Positions 37,987-46,930 are shown, counted from the stretch's first letter. The stretch: DNA of 64,000 nt from Synechococcus sp. UW179A (GCF_900473965.1 NZ_UCNJ01000025.1:124001-188000); one strand, 5' to 3'. Notes: generated by a model not told the origin, from the sequence alone. Numbers and translations: made by a program.

Positions 37987-38538
37987 TCAGCGAAGCTCTA
38001 AAAGTTGCACTGAGTTTTCGGAGCCAATGTTTTTGGCAAGGTGTCCGTAATCATGGTATGAGGAATACTCCGAAATCAACCCCTCGTTATCGTAGGAAAC
38101 CTTGAATATGCTGGTTAGATCAAGCGTATTGTTGGACGCGGAAGTACCCCGAAAGTTGCCTGAGTTGAGAATATTTTGTTCGACAACAATCACAACTGAT
38201 CCGTCTTCAAGAGCAGTGGCAACAATTGGTGTTACTGCATTTCGACGGAAGCCGCTATTCCACTGCCCGATTCGTTTGATCAACTGAGGCTGGTTGAATT
38301 GCTGTCCAGTTGCGGATGTATAGCTCAAATTAGGCGAGGTGTAAGTCTCCACGGCCTTGGCTGGATCTTGGAAGGCCATCTCCCGATAAGCGTTGAAACG
38401 TTTCACTCGTGGGTCTTCCAGGGAGAGGCACGGCCCCTTGCTAGACGACGAAAAAGCCTTGCGTGGAGTGGATGCAACAACACCAAGTCCCAGGGAGCCT
38501 GCAAGAAGCGTGAAGGCCCGCCGTCCAAAGAGACTCAT
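37987..38538 (-). CDS. Exported NTF2/SnoaL-like protein
   Basis: A 183-residue protein from ATG 38538. A Tat-like signal MSLFGRRAFTLLAGSLGLGV carries an RR pair. The mature part has one Cys (KGPCLSLED) and an NTF2-like pattern: REMAFQDPAKAVETYTSPNL, LIKRIGQWNSGFRRNA, ALEDGSVVIVVEQNI, TSIFKVSYDNEGLISEYSS. The pattern suggests a cone-shaped binding fold; ligand unknown. Same strand as the Cys-rich copper protein, with 319 bp between, so they may be separate units. Confidence 0.7.
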   Translation of the reverse strand: MSLFGRRAFTLLAGSLGLGVVASTPRKAFSSSSKGPCLSLEDPRVKRFNAYREMAFQDPAKAVETYTSPNLSYTSATGQQFNQPQLIKRIGQWNSGFRRNAVTPIVATALEDGSVVIVVEQNILNSGNFRGTSASNNTLDLTSIFKVSYDNEGLISEYSSYHDYGHLAKNIGSENSVQLLELR

Positions 38539-39068
38539 CGAATTACTCCTGAAAATTCCAGAATCCTTATGTTGTTCATGCCATGGCATGCAGGGTTTGT
38601 TGCGCAATTTTTCTTGATCTGTGAAGGTCTTTGTTCACTGCGTCTGTCATCGGTGACGCCGCAAAATTTGATACTTAGTGGTCGTTTTCTGTCCTGGTTC
38701 TGTTGTCGATGCAAAGTTGGAGTTAATAGACCATTTGTTCGTCCAATGCTCTCTGAGCCAATCTCAATCAGCTGTTCTCTCGGCATCTTGTTGCACTGAT
38801 CCAACACGCCAGCTCGACGATTAGATCGTGAGTTTGATGGCGAGGGCAATGCTCATGCCTTTCACGATGGCTCTAAAAGAATGATTCAGCTGGTTGCCCT
38901 GACTGTTTCTTGGTAGCTCTGCTACAGCAGGAAGCAATGCCGAGCGACGATCGGCAGCTGGTTTTGACGTCAGCCGTATCTGACTCTGCTGCAACAGCCT
39001 GGCCAAAACGCATGGGAGGAGCATGAGCGATCCTCTGGTTCAGATCGTTGCCCTGCGAAGATGGTCTG
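38539..39068. other. Region before the phycobiliprotein lyase, one short coding-like frame
   Basis: Minus-strand ORFs here look like noise. On the plus strand, a frame from about 38875 to 39027 reads CPDCFLVALLQQEAMPSDDR then QLVLTSAVSDSAATAWPKRM and a stop overlapping ATGAGCGATC, preceded by GGGAGGAGC. It may be a short leader peptide or a gene remnant. ATG at 38938 would give 29 residues. No family is recognised. Confidence 0.35.
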
Positions 39069-39539
39069 ATGGATGAGACCGCTTTTCCTCCAGCTGATCT
39101 GAAGGCGTTCCTCACACTGTGTGTTGGCTGCTGGATGAGTCTGCGCAGCCGCTTTGACCTCAGTGGCTCCGAAGAAGATGACTGGCATACCAGCGACCGT
39201 GGCGAGGTAACTGTGACCCTGAGTGATCAGTCTGTTGATTCGGTCTTGTCGGTGCAGTCTGCGGATGGAGCCGCAAGCGAACTTCGCTTTGCTAGCGATG
39301 GGGGTCTTGTGGTGTTGGCTGGGGGGGAAGAGCGCAGTGGCCGCTGGCAGCTGCGAGCAGATGCCAGCCTTGAGCTGGAACTCAAAGATGGTGTCTCGGC
39401 TGCGACCGTGTTGGAACGCATCTGGTTCATTAAGCCCAATCTGCGCCTGCGCAGCACGACGGCTATCGCGACAGATGGGACCCCTCTTCAGGCGCGCTTC
39501 TGCTCCGAGATCCGGCGCGTGTCATCTCCTCAGCCCTGA
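39069..39539 (+). CDS. CpcS/CpeS-family phycobiliprotein lyase
   Basis: A chromophore lyase that attaches phycobilins to Cys of phycobiliproteins. It has 156 residues from ATG 39069. A lipocalin-like beta barrel is suggested by the family start FLTLCVGCWMSLRSRFDL and the highly typical end ERIWFIKPNLRLRSTTAIAT, PLQARFCSEIRRV. The subgroup (CpcS, CpeS or CpeU) cannot be decided by eye; its place outside a phycobilisome cluster, next to trmD, would favour a general CpcS-type lyase. It runs into trmD with a 3-bp gap. Confidence 0.85.
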   Translation: MDETAFPPADLKAFLTLCVGCWMSLRSRFDLSGSEEDDWHTSDRGEVTVTLSDQSVDSVLSVQSADGAASELRFASDGGLVVLAGGEERSGRWQLRADASLELELKDGVSAATVLERIWFIKPNLRLRSTTAIATDGTPLQARFCSEIRRVSSPQP

Positions 39540-39542
39540 GCC

Positions 39543-40271
39543 ATGTCGGCCTATCGCCTGGATGTGATCAGCCTGGCGCCTCAGGCATTTGCGCCGCTCG
39601 AGCAACTTGGGGTGATCGGCAGAGCCTTTGCTGCTGGAGGGGCAGAGCTGCATCTTCATAACCCCCGCGATTACGCCACCGATCGCTACCGCAAGGTTGA
39701 CGATGAGCCCTATGGCGGTGGTGCGGGCATGGTGCTCAAGCCTGAGCCGGTGTTCGCTGCCTTCGAGTCGATTCCGTTCAGCCCTCGGCGCCGGGTGCTA
39801 CTGATGACGCCTCAGGGCCAGCCTTTGACCCAGCCCGATCTGCAGCGCTGGGCTGACAACTATGACCAGCTGGTGCTGCTCTGCGGTCACTACGAAGGCT
39901 TCGATGAACGCATTCGCTCACTGGCCGATGAGGAAGTGTCGCTTGGAGATTTCGTGCTTACCGGCGGGGAGCTGCCGGCCATGACGATCATCAACGGCGT
40001 GGTGCGGTTGTTACCCGGCACGGTGGGAACGCCGGCCTCGCTGCTTGAGGAAAGCCATAGCGACCTCTTGCTGGAACACCCGCATTACACGCGTCCTGCC
40101 GATTTTCGGGGGATGAGGGTGCCAGACGTGCTGCGCAGTGGGGACCATGGAGCCATTGCCAAATGGCGTCAGCAGCAACGTGAACAGCGCACCGCTGATC
40201 GACGCCCTGACCTGCTGGATCGCTGGAACCGGCGCTCTAACGCCGAGAATGACAACGTCGGCACGAACTGA
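39543..40271 (+). CDS. trmD: tRNA (guanine-N1)-methyltransferase TrmD
   Basis: Makes m1G37 to keep the reading frame. It has 242 residues, normal length. SPOUT-knot motifs: RLDVISLAPQAFAPLEQLGV, DDEPYGGGAGMVLKPEP, VLLCGHYEGFDERI, VSLGDFVLTGGELPAMTIIN, LLEESHSDLLLEHPHYTRPA and RVPDVLRSGDHGAIAKWR with the catalytic Asp. It follows the lyase and precedes ispF by 12 bp. Confidence 0.95.
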   Translation: MSAYRLDVISLAPQAFAPLEQLGVIGRAFAAGGAELHLHNPRDYATDRYRKVDDEPYGGGAGMVLKPEPVFAAFESIPFSPRRRVLLMTPQGQPLTQPDLQRWADNYDQLVLLCGHYEGFDERIRSLADEEVSLGDFVLTGGELPAMTIINGVVRLLPGTVGTPASLLEESHSDLLLEHPHYTRPADFRGMRVPDVLRSGDHGAIAKWRQQQREQRTADRRPDLLDRWNRRSNAENDNVGTN

Positions 40272-40283
40272 CCGCCAGTAAGC

Positions 40284-40769
40284 ATGAACCTCCGCATCGG
40301 CAATGGTTACGACACGCACCGGTTGGTGGAGGGGCGCCCTTTGATCCTGGGTGGTCAGCTTCTGGAGCATCCCGAAGGCCTAGGTCTCGATGGCCATAGC
40401 GATGCCGATGTGCTGGTCCATGCGGTGATGGACGCACTGCTTGGAGCGCTTTCGCTCGGTGATATCGGCAAGTATTTCCCCCCCACGGATCCCCGTTGGA
40501 AGGGGGCGGATAGCTTGGTTCTGCTGGAGCAGGTCGTGGCGCTCGTGAAAGAACGCGGTTGGCAGGTTGTCAATGTGGATTCTGTGGTGATTGCTGAACG
40601 TCCCAAGCTCAAGCCACATATCGAGGCCATGCGTGGGGCGATCGCGCTACGCATGGGGCTGGACCCCGATCAGGTGGGTGTGAAGGCGACTACGAACGAG
40701 CGGCTTGGACCCGAAGGACGGGAGGAGGGAATGTCATGCCATGCAGTCGCTCTGCTCACCAGGCCATGA
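40284..40769 (+). CDS. ispF: 2-C-methyl-D-erythritol 2,4-cyclodiphosphate synthase
   Basis: MEP-pathway enzyme for isoprenoids, trimeric and zinc-dependent, 161 residues. Zn ligands: Asp and His in [12 protein letters not shown], His in [57 protein letters not shown] and [20 protein letters not shown] complete the family. The stop overlaps the next gene's ATG (ATGA). Confidence 0.95.
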   Translation: MNLRIGNGYDTHRLVEGRPLILGGQLLEHPEGLGLDGHSDADVLVHAVMDALLGALSLGDIGKYFPPTDPRWKGADSLVLLEQVVALVKERGWQVVNVDSVVIAERPKLKPHIEAMRGAIALRMGLDPDQVGVKATTNERLGPEGREEGMSCHAVALLTRP

Positions 40770-41212
40770 CCCTGAAGCACTTGCGGAGAGATCTCCTTAC
40801 CCTGATCTCCCCTGTTGTGGTTGTCCTGATCCTGATTTCCGGCCATCCCGATGTCAGTCTGGCCTGTTTTTCAGACCCGGACGGCGGCCACGACGTCGCA
40901 GTGGTCGAGCATCTGCGCATTCAGGTTCCCAGTCAGAAACGCAAGGCCTGGATAGACGCGGAACATGGCAGTTGGCAGCCCTGGCTTGCCAGGCAAGAAG
41001 GATTCGTCGGCCGTGATCTGCTCTGGGATCCTGAAACCGAAGAAGGCACCATCCTGGTTGGATGGAGCAGCCGTAAAGCCTGGAAGGCGATCCCCCAGCT
41101 CGAGGTGGAGGCAGTCCAGGAGCGTTTCGAGCAGATTGCTCGCCAGTCCACTGGACAGAAAGAGGGCAATCCATTTCCACTGGTGTTTGAAGGCGAATTG
41201 TTGCCGCCGTGA
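40766..41212 (+). CDS. TIGR03792-type cyanobacterial protein
   Basis: A 148-residue protein from ATG 40766. A hydrophobic N-terminal segment ([17 protein letters not shown]) suggests export or anchoring. Then [20 protein letters not shown] and [31 protein letters not shown] match TIGR03792, a cyanobacterial ferredoxin-like/ABM-related family of unknown role. It overlaps ispF by 4 bp and larB by 4 bp, so it is embedded in the lyase-trmD-ispF-larB run. Confidence 0.82.
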   Translation: MTLKHLRRDLLTLISPVVVVLILISGHPDVSLACFSDPDGGHDVAVVEHLRIQVPSQKRKAWIDAEHGSWQPWLARQEGFVGRDLLWDPETEEGTILVGWSSRKAWKAIPQLEVEAVQERFEQIARQSTGQKEGNPFPLVFEGELLPP

Positions 41213-41874
41213 CCGCGCAGGAGTCACGTCTTGACCTGGAGCGTCGTCGCCGGCTTGGGATGGTCGAAGCCGTTTGGGGTGAACACAAGAGCGTGGATCA
41301 AATTGTGGCGATCTTGTTGTCCATGCAGACAGCCGGGGAGCTCGCTCTGGTGACAAGGGTTGATGCAGCAAAAGCGGCTGCCGTTCAGGAACGCTGTCCT
41401 GCTGTTGAGGTTCATGGCCAGGCGGCCTGTCTCACCCTCGGTGAGATCCCAGCCACGAGGCATGCCGCTCAGGTGGCAGTTCTCAGTGGTGGGACCAGTG
41501 ATCGTCGCGTGGCTGAGGAAGCCGCTCTGGCTCTGAGCGTTCATGGGGTTGCCAGCGAGTCTTTCCTGGATGTGGGGGTTGCTGGTTTGCACCGTCTGCT
41601 GGATGTGCTGCCTGATCTCACACCGATGTCGGTGCTGATTGCCTGTGCGGGGATGGAGGGAGCTCTGCCAACGGTGCTAGCAGGTCTTGCCCCTCAGCCG
41701 GTCATCGGTGTGCCGGTGTCTGTGGGCTATGGGGTTAGTGCGGGAGGCAGGGCTGCTCTCGATGGCATGCTCGCCAGCTGTGCTCCAGGTCTGAGCGTTG
41801 TGAACATCGACAACGGCTATGGCGCTGCGATGGCGGCTTTGCGCATCCTCAAGGGAGTGGATTCTCAGGACTGA
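41209..41874 (+). CDS. larB: Nickel-pincer cofactor biosynthesis protein LarB
   Basis: Carboxylates and hydrolyses NaAD to make P2CMN, the first step of the nickel-pincer nucleotide. It has 221 residues. PurE-like motifs: LSGGTSDRRVAEEAALALSV, LIACAGMEGALPTVLAGLAP, PVIGVPVSVGYGVSAGGRAA and CAPGLSVVNIDNGYGAAMAA. No larC, larE or larA in the window, so the cofactor's user is unknown; another nickel enzyme (sodN) is at 17247. GTG start overlaps the previous stop. Confidence 0.92.
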   Translation: MTAQESRLDLERRRRLGMVEAVWGEHKSVDQIVAILLSMQTAGELALVTRVDAAKAAAVQERCPAVEVHGQAACLTLGEIPATRHAAQVAVLSGGTSDRRVAEEAALALSVHGVASESFLDVGVAGLHRLLDVLPDLTPMSVLIACAGMEGALPTVLAGLAPQPVIGVPVSVGYGVSAGGRAALDGMLASCAPGLSVVNIDNGYGAAMAALRILKGVDSQD

Positions 41875-42044
41875 GAAGGATGCGGCGGGCTGGGTAACAG
41901 CGGTTGCGCCGGTTCACTGGGGTCGATGTCCAGCATCGTTTCCACCCACAGCCGCATCGATCGCGGCAAAAGGTTTTGCTCGTAGCGATGCAGCGCTTCA
42001 ACCAACACGGTTGAGTTGACCCAATGAGGTGATCGTGCGCGCAT
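41865..42044 (-). CDS. Very small basic protein converging on larB
   Basis: A 59-residue minus-strand frame: MRARSPHWVNSTVLVEALHR, YEQNLLPRSMRLWVETMLDI, DPSEPAQPLLPSPPHPSQS. The amphipathic helix and Pro-rich end look like true coding in a stretch otherwise lacking a gene, and the larB stop overlaps its end by 10 bp. No family or strong ribosome site is recognised; the frame stays open about 15 codons upstream of the ATG. Confidence 0.45.
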   Translation of the reverse strand: MRARSPHWVNSTVLVEALHRYEQNLLPRSMRLWVETMLDIDPSEPAQPLLPSPPHPSQS

Positions 42045-42152
42045 CGTTGCTGAGCGACACGCGAAACTTGGATGCAGGTCGCCCTCTCAGCAAGTGGGGA
42101 CAATTCAGGTTCCGGATTGTTGTCGGTTGAGTCGCTTAGCGGCTTCGATCGA

Positions 42153-43184
42153 TCAAAGGTGCTGGAGATTCGGATACGCCGTGACTAGCTCATCAGCGCT
42201 GAGAACATCGCCGACGCCATCCGGCTGCCAGATCACCTCAAGGGCCATCAGATCGCTGGATGCTGTGGAACCAAGAATGCGCAATGACTCCCGAAGCTGT
42301 TCGCCGTTATCTGCCTGCTTCAGTTTCACCGCGCTGCGGCTGGCCACCAGCACAGTGACAACGATGAATTCACTGGTGGCGTCCGCATCGCCGCGCGATG
42401 CGAGGTCGCTGCCGGCGGATTGAACACCACCCACATTGGTGGTGAGTTCTTCGCGCAGCTTGCTGCGCTCGGTCATCGACAGTCGGTTGAAGGTTGATTC
42501 CGCTGCGTTGAATGGCACACTGCCAGACTCAACGTTGGCGTAGACCCACAGATCGGGCTGACGCAGAAGTGCAAGTGTGGTGTCCTGCAGCACCCGTTGC
42601 AAACCGCTGGAGCTGCTGGTGTCAGCGCTACTGGCGAGTTGACGCAGATCGCTCTGTAGGTCTTTGGCGCTGGCAAGCAGACCGATCTGGAGCTGCAGCA
42701 GAGACACTGGGCCCATTGCAATCTCACGAGGACGCTCGTAGCCGCCCATCGCTGGACGACCAGATCCTGCTCCAGCGCCACGGAAGGCATTCACAAGGAC
42801 TCCAACAAACGCCATCAGGACCATGAAGCCCAAGAGACCGCCACCACCGAATCCGAAGAACGGAATGATGAAGGGGAATCCAATGCCACCGCCGTAGCCA
42901 CGGTTGTAACCACCTCCCATACCGCCACCGCGGTATCCGCCGGTGCGGGGCATGGAGGGTGCCCGGAAACTGCCGCCCCCAATCCGCCCGCCGCGTGCTG
43001 CGTCACTCGGCAGCGGATGAAAGATCAGCAGCCCAATCATCAGCACCGGCACCATGAGGCCGGAAAGCCAGCGTCGCAGCTGAACCAGGGTGGAACGTTT
43101 CGGCAATTGGGCCAAAGTGGCGTTGAAGACTGAGTCGATCCTAGGAACCCCCGCCAACGATGGTGACGATCTCGAGGCTGTCAC
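42153..43184 (-). CDS. DUF1517 family membrane protein
   Basis: A 343-residue protein. A hydrophobic segment near residue 45 (GLMVPVLMIGLLIFHPLPSD), then a Gly/Arg/Ser-rich stretch (RGGRIGGGSFRAPSMPRTGG), a second hydrophobic region (LGFMVLMAFVGVLVNAF) and the DUF1517 body: VSLLQLQIGLLASAKDLQSD, FIVVTVLVASRSAVKLKQAD and LMALEVIWQPDGVGDVLSAD. These proteins are cyanobacterial and plastid membrane proteins of unknown function. Its start overlaps thiS by 44 bp in another frame, so a later start is possible. Confidence 0.85.
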   Translation of the reverse strand: MTASRSSPSLAGVPRIDSVFNATLAQLPKRSTLVQLRRWLSGLMVPVLMIGLLIFHPLPSDAARGGRIGGGSFRAPSMPRTGGYRGGGMGGGYNRGYGGGIGFPFIIPFFGFGGGGLLGFMVLMAFVGVLVNAFRGAGAGSGRPAMGGYERPREIAMGPVSLLQLQIGLLASAKDLQSDLRQLASSADTSSSSGLQRVLQDTTLALLRQPDLWVYANVESGSVPFNAAESTFNRLSMTERSKLREELTTNVGGVQSAGSDLASRGDADATSEFIVVTVLVASRSAVKLKQADNGEQLRESLRILGSTASSDLMALEVIWQPDGVGDVLSADELVTAYPNLQHL

Positions 43185-43347
43185 CGTCGTTGACCTGCTG
43201 CTCTGCCCAGCGATCAGGGGTGAGGATCAGTCCGTTGAATTCCACCACCACCAACTTGGGGTGATGGCCGAGCGCTTCAACCACATGATCAAGCCGGTTG
43301 AGACCTGCTTTGAGCTGGCGCTGTTCGCCGTTCACCGTGAGCTGCAT
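43141..43347 (-). CDS. thiS: Thiamine sulfur carrier ThiS
   Basis: The sulfur-carrier that is thiocarboxylated for thiazole synthesis. It has 68 residues with MQLTVNGEQRQLKAGLNRLD, LVVVEFNGLILTPDRWAEQQ and DGDSLEIVTIVGGGS. The beta-grasp layout is normal, but the C-terminus is GGGS rather than ending at GG, so the last Ser (or Gly-Ser) must be removed before activation, or the family in this lineage tolerates it. It lies between thiE (45 bp upstream) and DUF1517. Confidence 0.88.
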   Translation of the reverse strand: MQLTVNGEQRQLKAGLNRLDHVVEALGHHPKLVVVEFNGLILTPDRWAEQQVNDGDSLEIVTIVGGGS

Positions 43348-43391
43348 GGGCTGAACCGAGATGAATGAAACCAGACCATCAATGTTGAAGA

Positions 43392-44453
43392 TCAGCTGAG
43401 CAATTCCAACAGCTGCAGACTGGCGGCAGCTGGATTATTGGCCCCCATGATTGCGCTCACCACAGCAACACGGGACGCGCCTGCAGCCAGCACCTCGGCA
43501 ACGTTGCTGCTGTTGATGCCACCTATGGCAAACCAGGGAACTCTGGCTGAATCCTGGGCTTGCCGCACCCAATCCAATCCTGCCGGCTTCCGATCAGCCT
43601 TGGTGGCGGTGGCATAGACAGCACCGACCCCCAGATAGTCGGCACCCTCCTCCTGGGCCACGAGCAGTTGTTCGAGTCGGTGGGTGCTGCGACCAATCAG
43701 TTTTTCGGGACCCATCAACTGACGTGCCTCTGAATAGGGCACGTCCCCCTGGCCAAGATGCACCCCATCGGCATTCACGAGCAATGCCAGATCAATGCGG
43801 TCGTTGATGACCAGTAGTGCCTGGTGGGCCTGGCACAGCCCGGCAAGCTGACGTGCTTCTTGCAATCGCAGAGCATCAGCTCCGTGCTTGCGCCGGTACT
43901 GCACAAGCGAGACGCCTGCTTGCAGGGCTAATTCCACCCGATTCAACATCTCAGCACTTGCCTCTTTCCCGCCTGGATCGGTAATCAGGCAAAGCCGTGC
44001 GCGTTCCAAGCGCTGCTGCCGTTGGGTTTGCCCGCAGGCCTCCAAGATGCGCACTTCATGGTCGTAGAGCGCATAACGAACGAGCGCAGCTGTCTGGGCC
44101 AGTTCGGTATCACCAGTGCGCGCGAATTCTTCAATCACCCGTAAGGCTTCTTGGACCCTGCTGGCATTGGCTTTCAAGATTTGGGTGCTGTCGGTACGGT
44201 TCTGCTGAGCGGGATGACTCAGCCCTGCAGCCGTATCGGTGGCCGTGGAACGTGCCTGTCTGTAGCAGTCGGCGTGCAGTTGTCCCAGCTGTTGTCGCCA
44301 GTCCTTGAGCGGCACCACCAGGTCTTGTCGGTCCAGTCCGAAACGACACCAGTCCTCGATCACCCGCAAGCCTTCCCGGGCTCGGTCGAGGTTGGCATCG
44401 ATCAGCCTGGCGATACGCGTGTCAGTGCAGGGGGCGACGGGCATCGATTCCAT
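43392..44453 (-). CDS. thiE: Thiamine phosphate synthase with N-terminal ThiD2-like domain
   Basis: Joins HMP-PP and thiazole phosphate into thiamine phosphate. It has 353 residues: an N-terminal helical domain of about 140 (RLIDANLDRAREGLRVIEDW, EALRVIEEFARTGDTELAQT) as in cyanobacterial ThiE, and the C-terminal TIM barrel: LCLITDPGG, GVSLVQYRRKHGADALRLQE, LLVINDRIDLALLVNADGVH, LGQGDVPYSEARQLMG, ADYLGVGAVYATATKADRKP and WFAIGGINSSNVAEVLAAGA. It leads the minus-strand thiE-thiS-DUF1517 unit. Confidence 0.93.
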   Translation of the reverse strand: MESMPVAPCTDTRIARLIDANLDRAREGLRVIEDWCRFGLDRQDLVVPLKDWRQQLGQLHADCYRQARSTATDTAAGLSHPAQQNRTDSTQILKANASRVQEALRVIEEFARTGDTELAQTAALVRYALYDHEVRILEACGQTQRQQRLERARLCLITDPGGKEASAEMLNRVELALQAGVSLVQYRRKHGADALRLQEARQLAGLCQAHQALLVINDRIDLALLVNADGVHLGQGDVPYSEARQLMGPEKLIGRSTHRLEQLLVAQEEGADYLGVGAVYATATKADRKPAGLDWVRQAQDSARVPWFAIGGINSSNVAEVLAAGASRVAVVSAIMGANNPAAASLQLLELLS

Positions 44454-44473
44454 GGCACTGTGGGCAGGATCTC

Positions 44474-44608
44474 ATGTCTGGTGTGGCGATGGAGAACGGT
44501 GGATCAGAAAGCACGATGCACGTTCTGGTGTGGGGCATTGGTCTTCTCGGTGGCATCGGCGTTTTCATCGTGTGGGGCTTGACCAACGCCTATCCAGCGG
44601 TGTCTTGA
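44474..44608 (+). CDS. Tiny single-span membrane protein
   Basis: A 44-residue frame: MSGVAMENGGSESTMHVLVW, GIGLLGGIGVFIVWGLTNAY, PAVS. One hydrophobic helix flanked by a polar N-terminus and NAYP end, like small thylakoid proteins, though I do not match it to a named photosystem subunit. It fills the gap between thiE and ribF and its last 19 bp overlap the ribF 3' end on the other strand. Confidence 0.6.
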   Translation: MSGVAMENGGSESTMHVLVWGIGLLGGIGVFIVWGLTNAYPAVS

Positions 44609-45483
44609 AGCCGAGCTCTCGCCTGCTGGGCATCACGACTGATCTGGGCACTGAGTTCCTCCAGGCTTGAGAAGCGTTGTTGGCCGCGCAGGCGCTCCAC
44701 GGGTTCCACCCGCAGAATTCGGCCCACCAGTTCGCGGCTGGCGTCGAGCAGATGCACTTCCACCGCTGAAGGCGATGCTGGATCCACAGTGGGTTGAGGG
44801 CCGAGGTTCATCACGGCAGGGAGTGCAAGCGTCTCGTCGTCGACCCAGGCTCGCGCGGCATAGACCCCCAATCCCGGCAGGAATTTTCTGCCATCTACTT
44901 GCAGGTTGGCGGTAGGCCATCCAAGCTTTCTGCCGAGGCCGCGGCCTTGAACCACCTCGCCTTGGAAGCGGTAGGGCCGTTGCAGGAGTTCACTGGCTGT
45001 TGTGAGGTCGCCCTCTGAGAGTGCCTCACGGATCCGACTGCTGCTCATGCGACCACCAGGGTCTTCCAGAATCGGCAGCACGCTCACCATCACACCAGCG
45101 GCCTCCGCCAAGCTGGTTAGCGTGTCAGCCCCCCCCTCGCGTCCTCGCCCAAAACGGAAGTTGGCGCCAATGGCGATGTGACGTGCCTGCAACGTGCCAA
45201 CCAGAATCTGATCAACAAATTCGGCAGCACTGAACTGGGCTAGTTGGCGGTCGAAGGGAACCAGCACCAACTGCCTGATGCCAAGTGGTTCGAGCAGATG
45301 CAGCTTTTCGTCAGGCAGATCCAGGCGGAGTCTTGGTTCGCCATGCAAAACCTCGCGCGGGTGTGGCCAGAAGCTCACCACCGTGGGGACTCCACCTGCC
45401 GGGTGCTGGCACACGGCTTCGATGACCCGCCGGTGGCCAGCATGTAGCCCATCGAAGCTGCCCAACGCCAGGGCGGTGGGCAT
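44590..45483 (-). CDS. ribF: Bifunctional riboflavin kinase / FAD synthetase
   Basis: Phosphorylates riboflavin and adenylates FMN. It has 297 residues from ATG 45483 (MPTALALGSFDGLHAGHRRV). The N-terminal nucleotidyltransferase has VVSFWPHPREVL, GANFRFGRGREGGADTL and SSSRIREALSEGDLTTASEL; the C-terminal kinase has RGLGRKLGWPTANLQVDGRK, FLPGLGVYAARAWVDDETL and PAVMNLGPQPTVDPASPSAV EVHLLDASRELVGR. Divergent from DUF3611. Confidence 0.93.
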   Translation of the reverse strand: MPTALALGSFDGLHAGHRRVIEAVCQHPAGGVPTVVSFWPHPREVLHGEPRLRLDLPDEKLHLLEPLGIRQLVLVPFDRQLAQFSAAEFVDQILVGTLQARHIAIGANFRFGRGREGGADTLTSLAEAAGVMVSVLPILEDPGGRMSSSRIREALSEGDLTTASELLQRPYRFQGEVVQGRGLGRKLGWPTANLQVDGRKFLPGLGVYAARAWVDDETLALPAVMNLGPQPTVDPASPSAVEVHLLDASRELVGRILRVEPVERLRGQQRFSSLEELSAQISRDAQQARARLQDTAG

Positions 45484-45575
45484 GCGGGCCTCCTCAGGGG
45501 AGCAGAGAGGAATCAACGGGCCGTGCACGGTGCAATGGTTGATGGCAAGTTTGGACGACAGACCTCCTCGCCCGC

Positions 45576-46136
45576 ATGGCCGATCGGCTCGACTTCCAGC
45601 TGCTGGCCCTTGGCCTGCGGCGCACTGCCTGGATTCGTTTCTGGATTCAGACCGCTCTCGGTGTGGTGGTGGTGGGGGTGCTGTTGTTCAACAACATCGG
45701 CGGCAGCCTGTCCCGCAATGCAGATCGGGCCGTTGGCTTGAGCCCGGGCCTGTCGCTGACCACGCTTTCGTTTTTAGTCCTGTTATTCAGCCTTTGGCAA
45801 GGGTGGTTGATCGTGCGTCTTGGCCGTGCGCTCGATAGTGGCGCCCGCCCCAGTCGCGGCGAGGCCAGCCGTCTGCTCAAACGCGGAATCCTGGCTGACC
45901 TGCTGGGGTTGGTGTTCGCGTCGATCGGGTATCAATCATTGGCCGGAGCCCTGTTTGTTCAGGCGTCGTCGCAAACACCTGGTATTGCCATCGGTGGTGC
46001 TGGTGCAGCAGAAAACCTGGCGATCACTTCACTGGAGATGCTCTCGGTGTTGAGCAACACCCAGGTGCTGTTCGCCCATCTGATCGGCTTGCTGTTCTCC
46101 CTCTGGATGCTGCAGCGGATCTACCGGACCCGTTGA
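45576..46136 (+). CDS. DUF3611 family membrane protein
   Basis: A 186-residue protein from ATG 45576. About four transmembrane segments ([80 protein letters not shown]) separated by the basic loop [14 protein letters not shown]. This is the DUF3611 pattern, known from cyanobacteria and chloroplasts with no defined function. It converges on surE, overlapping by 16 bp. Confidence 0.85.
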   Translation: MADRLDFQLLALGLRRTAWIRFWIQTALGVVVVGVLLFNNIGGSLSRNADRAVGLSPGLSLTTLSFLVLLFSLWQGWLIVRLGRALDSGARPSRGEASRLLKRGILADLLGLVFASIGYQSLAGALFVQASSQTPGIAIGGAGAAENLAITSLEMLSVLSNTQVLFAHLIGLLFSLWMLQRIYRTR

Positions 46137-46930
46137 CCATCAATTTCAACCTGTGGCAGGCCACTGAGTGATCCACGCCAGAACAGTTCCGGTTCAATCG
46201 GTGTGAGCGAGGGTGAATTGCTTCCGATCTGGGCTACATCCGTGGGCCAGTCGCGGGGACCATCGCCCCCTGACTTCAGGTCTTCAACCAGTTTCCCCGC
46301 CAGCCAGTAATACGAACGACCCTGCGGATCTGTTCGCGGACTGAACTGCTCCCTGTATCGACGAATCGACAGCCTGGTCCAGCGCATGGGGCCCATGGTT
46401 TCAGGCTTGCAAGGGGGCAGGTTCAAGTTGAGCAGCAGATTGCTAGGCCATCCCTCCCGCAGCGCTGATTCGGCCGTATCCATGGCGAGCACAGCGGCCC
46501 CCTCGAATTCCCGCCATTTGAAGCAGGCACTGCTCACCGCCATGGCCGGACGGCCTTCCAGGGTGCCTTCCAACGCCGCTGCCACGGTGCCTGAGCAGAA
46601 GATGTCGGTGCCGAGATTCGGGCCGTGGTTGATCCCCGACAGCACCAGGTCCGGCGGGGTCTCTAGCAGTTCGCAGATGGCCAGTTTCACGCAATCGGCA
46701 GGGGTCCCACTGCAGGCCCAGGCTGTAATGCCCTGGCCGAACAGCTGGTCGGCCCGTTCAGCTCGGATCGGGTGCTGAAGGGTGATGCCATGGCCGGTTG
46801 CCGAGCGTTCTTTGTCGGGACAGACCACGGCCACCTGATGGCCTCGGGTCGCGGCGGCCAGGGCCAGGGCCTTGATTCCGTCGGCGAAGATGCCGTCGTC
46901 ATTGCTGATCAGAATCCGCAGCGGGGCCAT
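46121..46930 (-). CDS. surE: 5'/3'-nucleotidase SurE
   Basis: A metal-dependent nucleoside monophosphatase. It has 269 residues from ATG 46930 ([20 protein letters not shown], the metal-binding DD). Further motifs: [65 protein letters not shown] and [11 protein letters not shown]. The upstream GTG/ATG adds 13 residues not typical of the family. Divergent from pheS. Confidence 0.93.
   Translation of the reverse strand: MAPLRILISNDDGIFADGIKALALAAATRGHQVAVVCPDKERSATGHGITLQHPIRAERADQLFGQGITAWACSGTPADCVKLAICELLETPPDLVLSGINHGPNLGTDIFCSGTVAAALEGTLEGRPAMAVSSACFKWREFEGAAVLAMDTAESALREGWPSNLLLNLNLPPCKPETMGPMRWTRLSIRRYREQFSPRTDPQGRSYYWLAGKLVEDLKSGGDGPRDWPTDVAQIGSNSPSLTPIEPELFWRGSLSGLPQVEIDGQRVR

Noticed and set aside
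37748-38050. Plus-strand 100-residue ORF
   Set aside because: Half of it is antisense to the NTF2-like gene and the rest has no recognisable coding signal.
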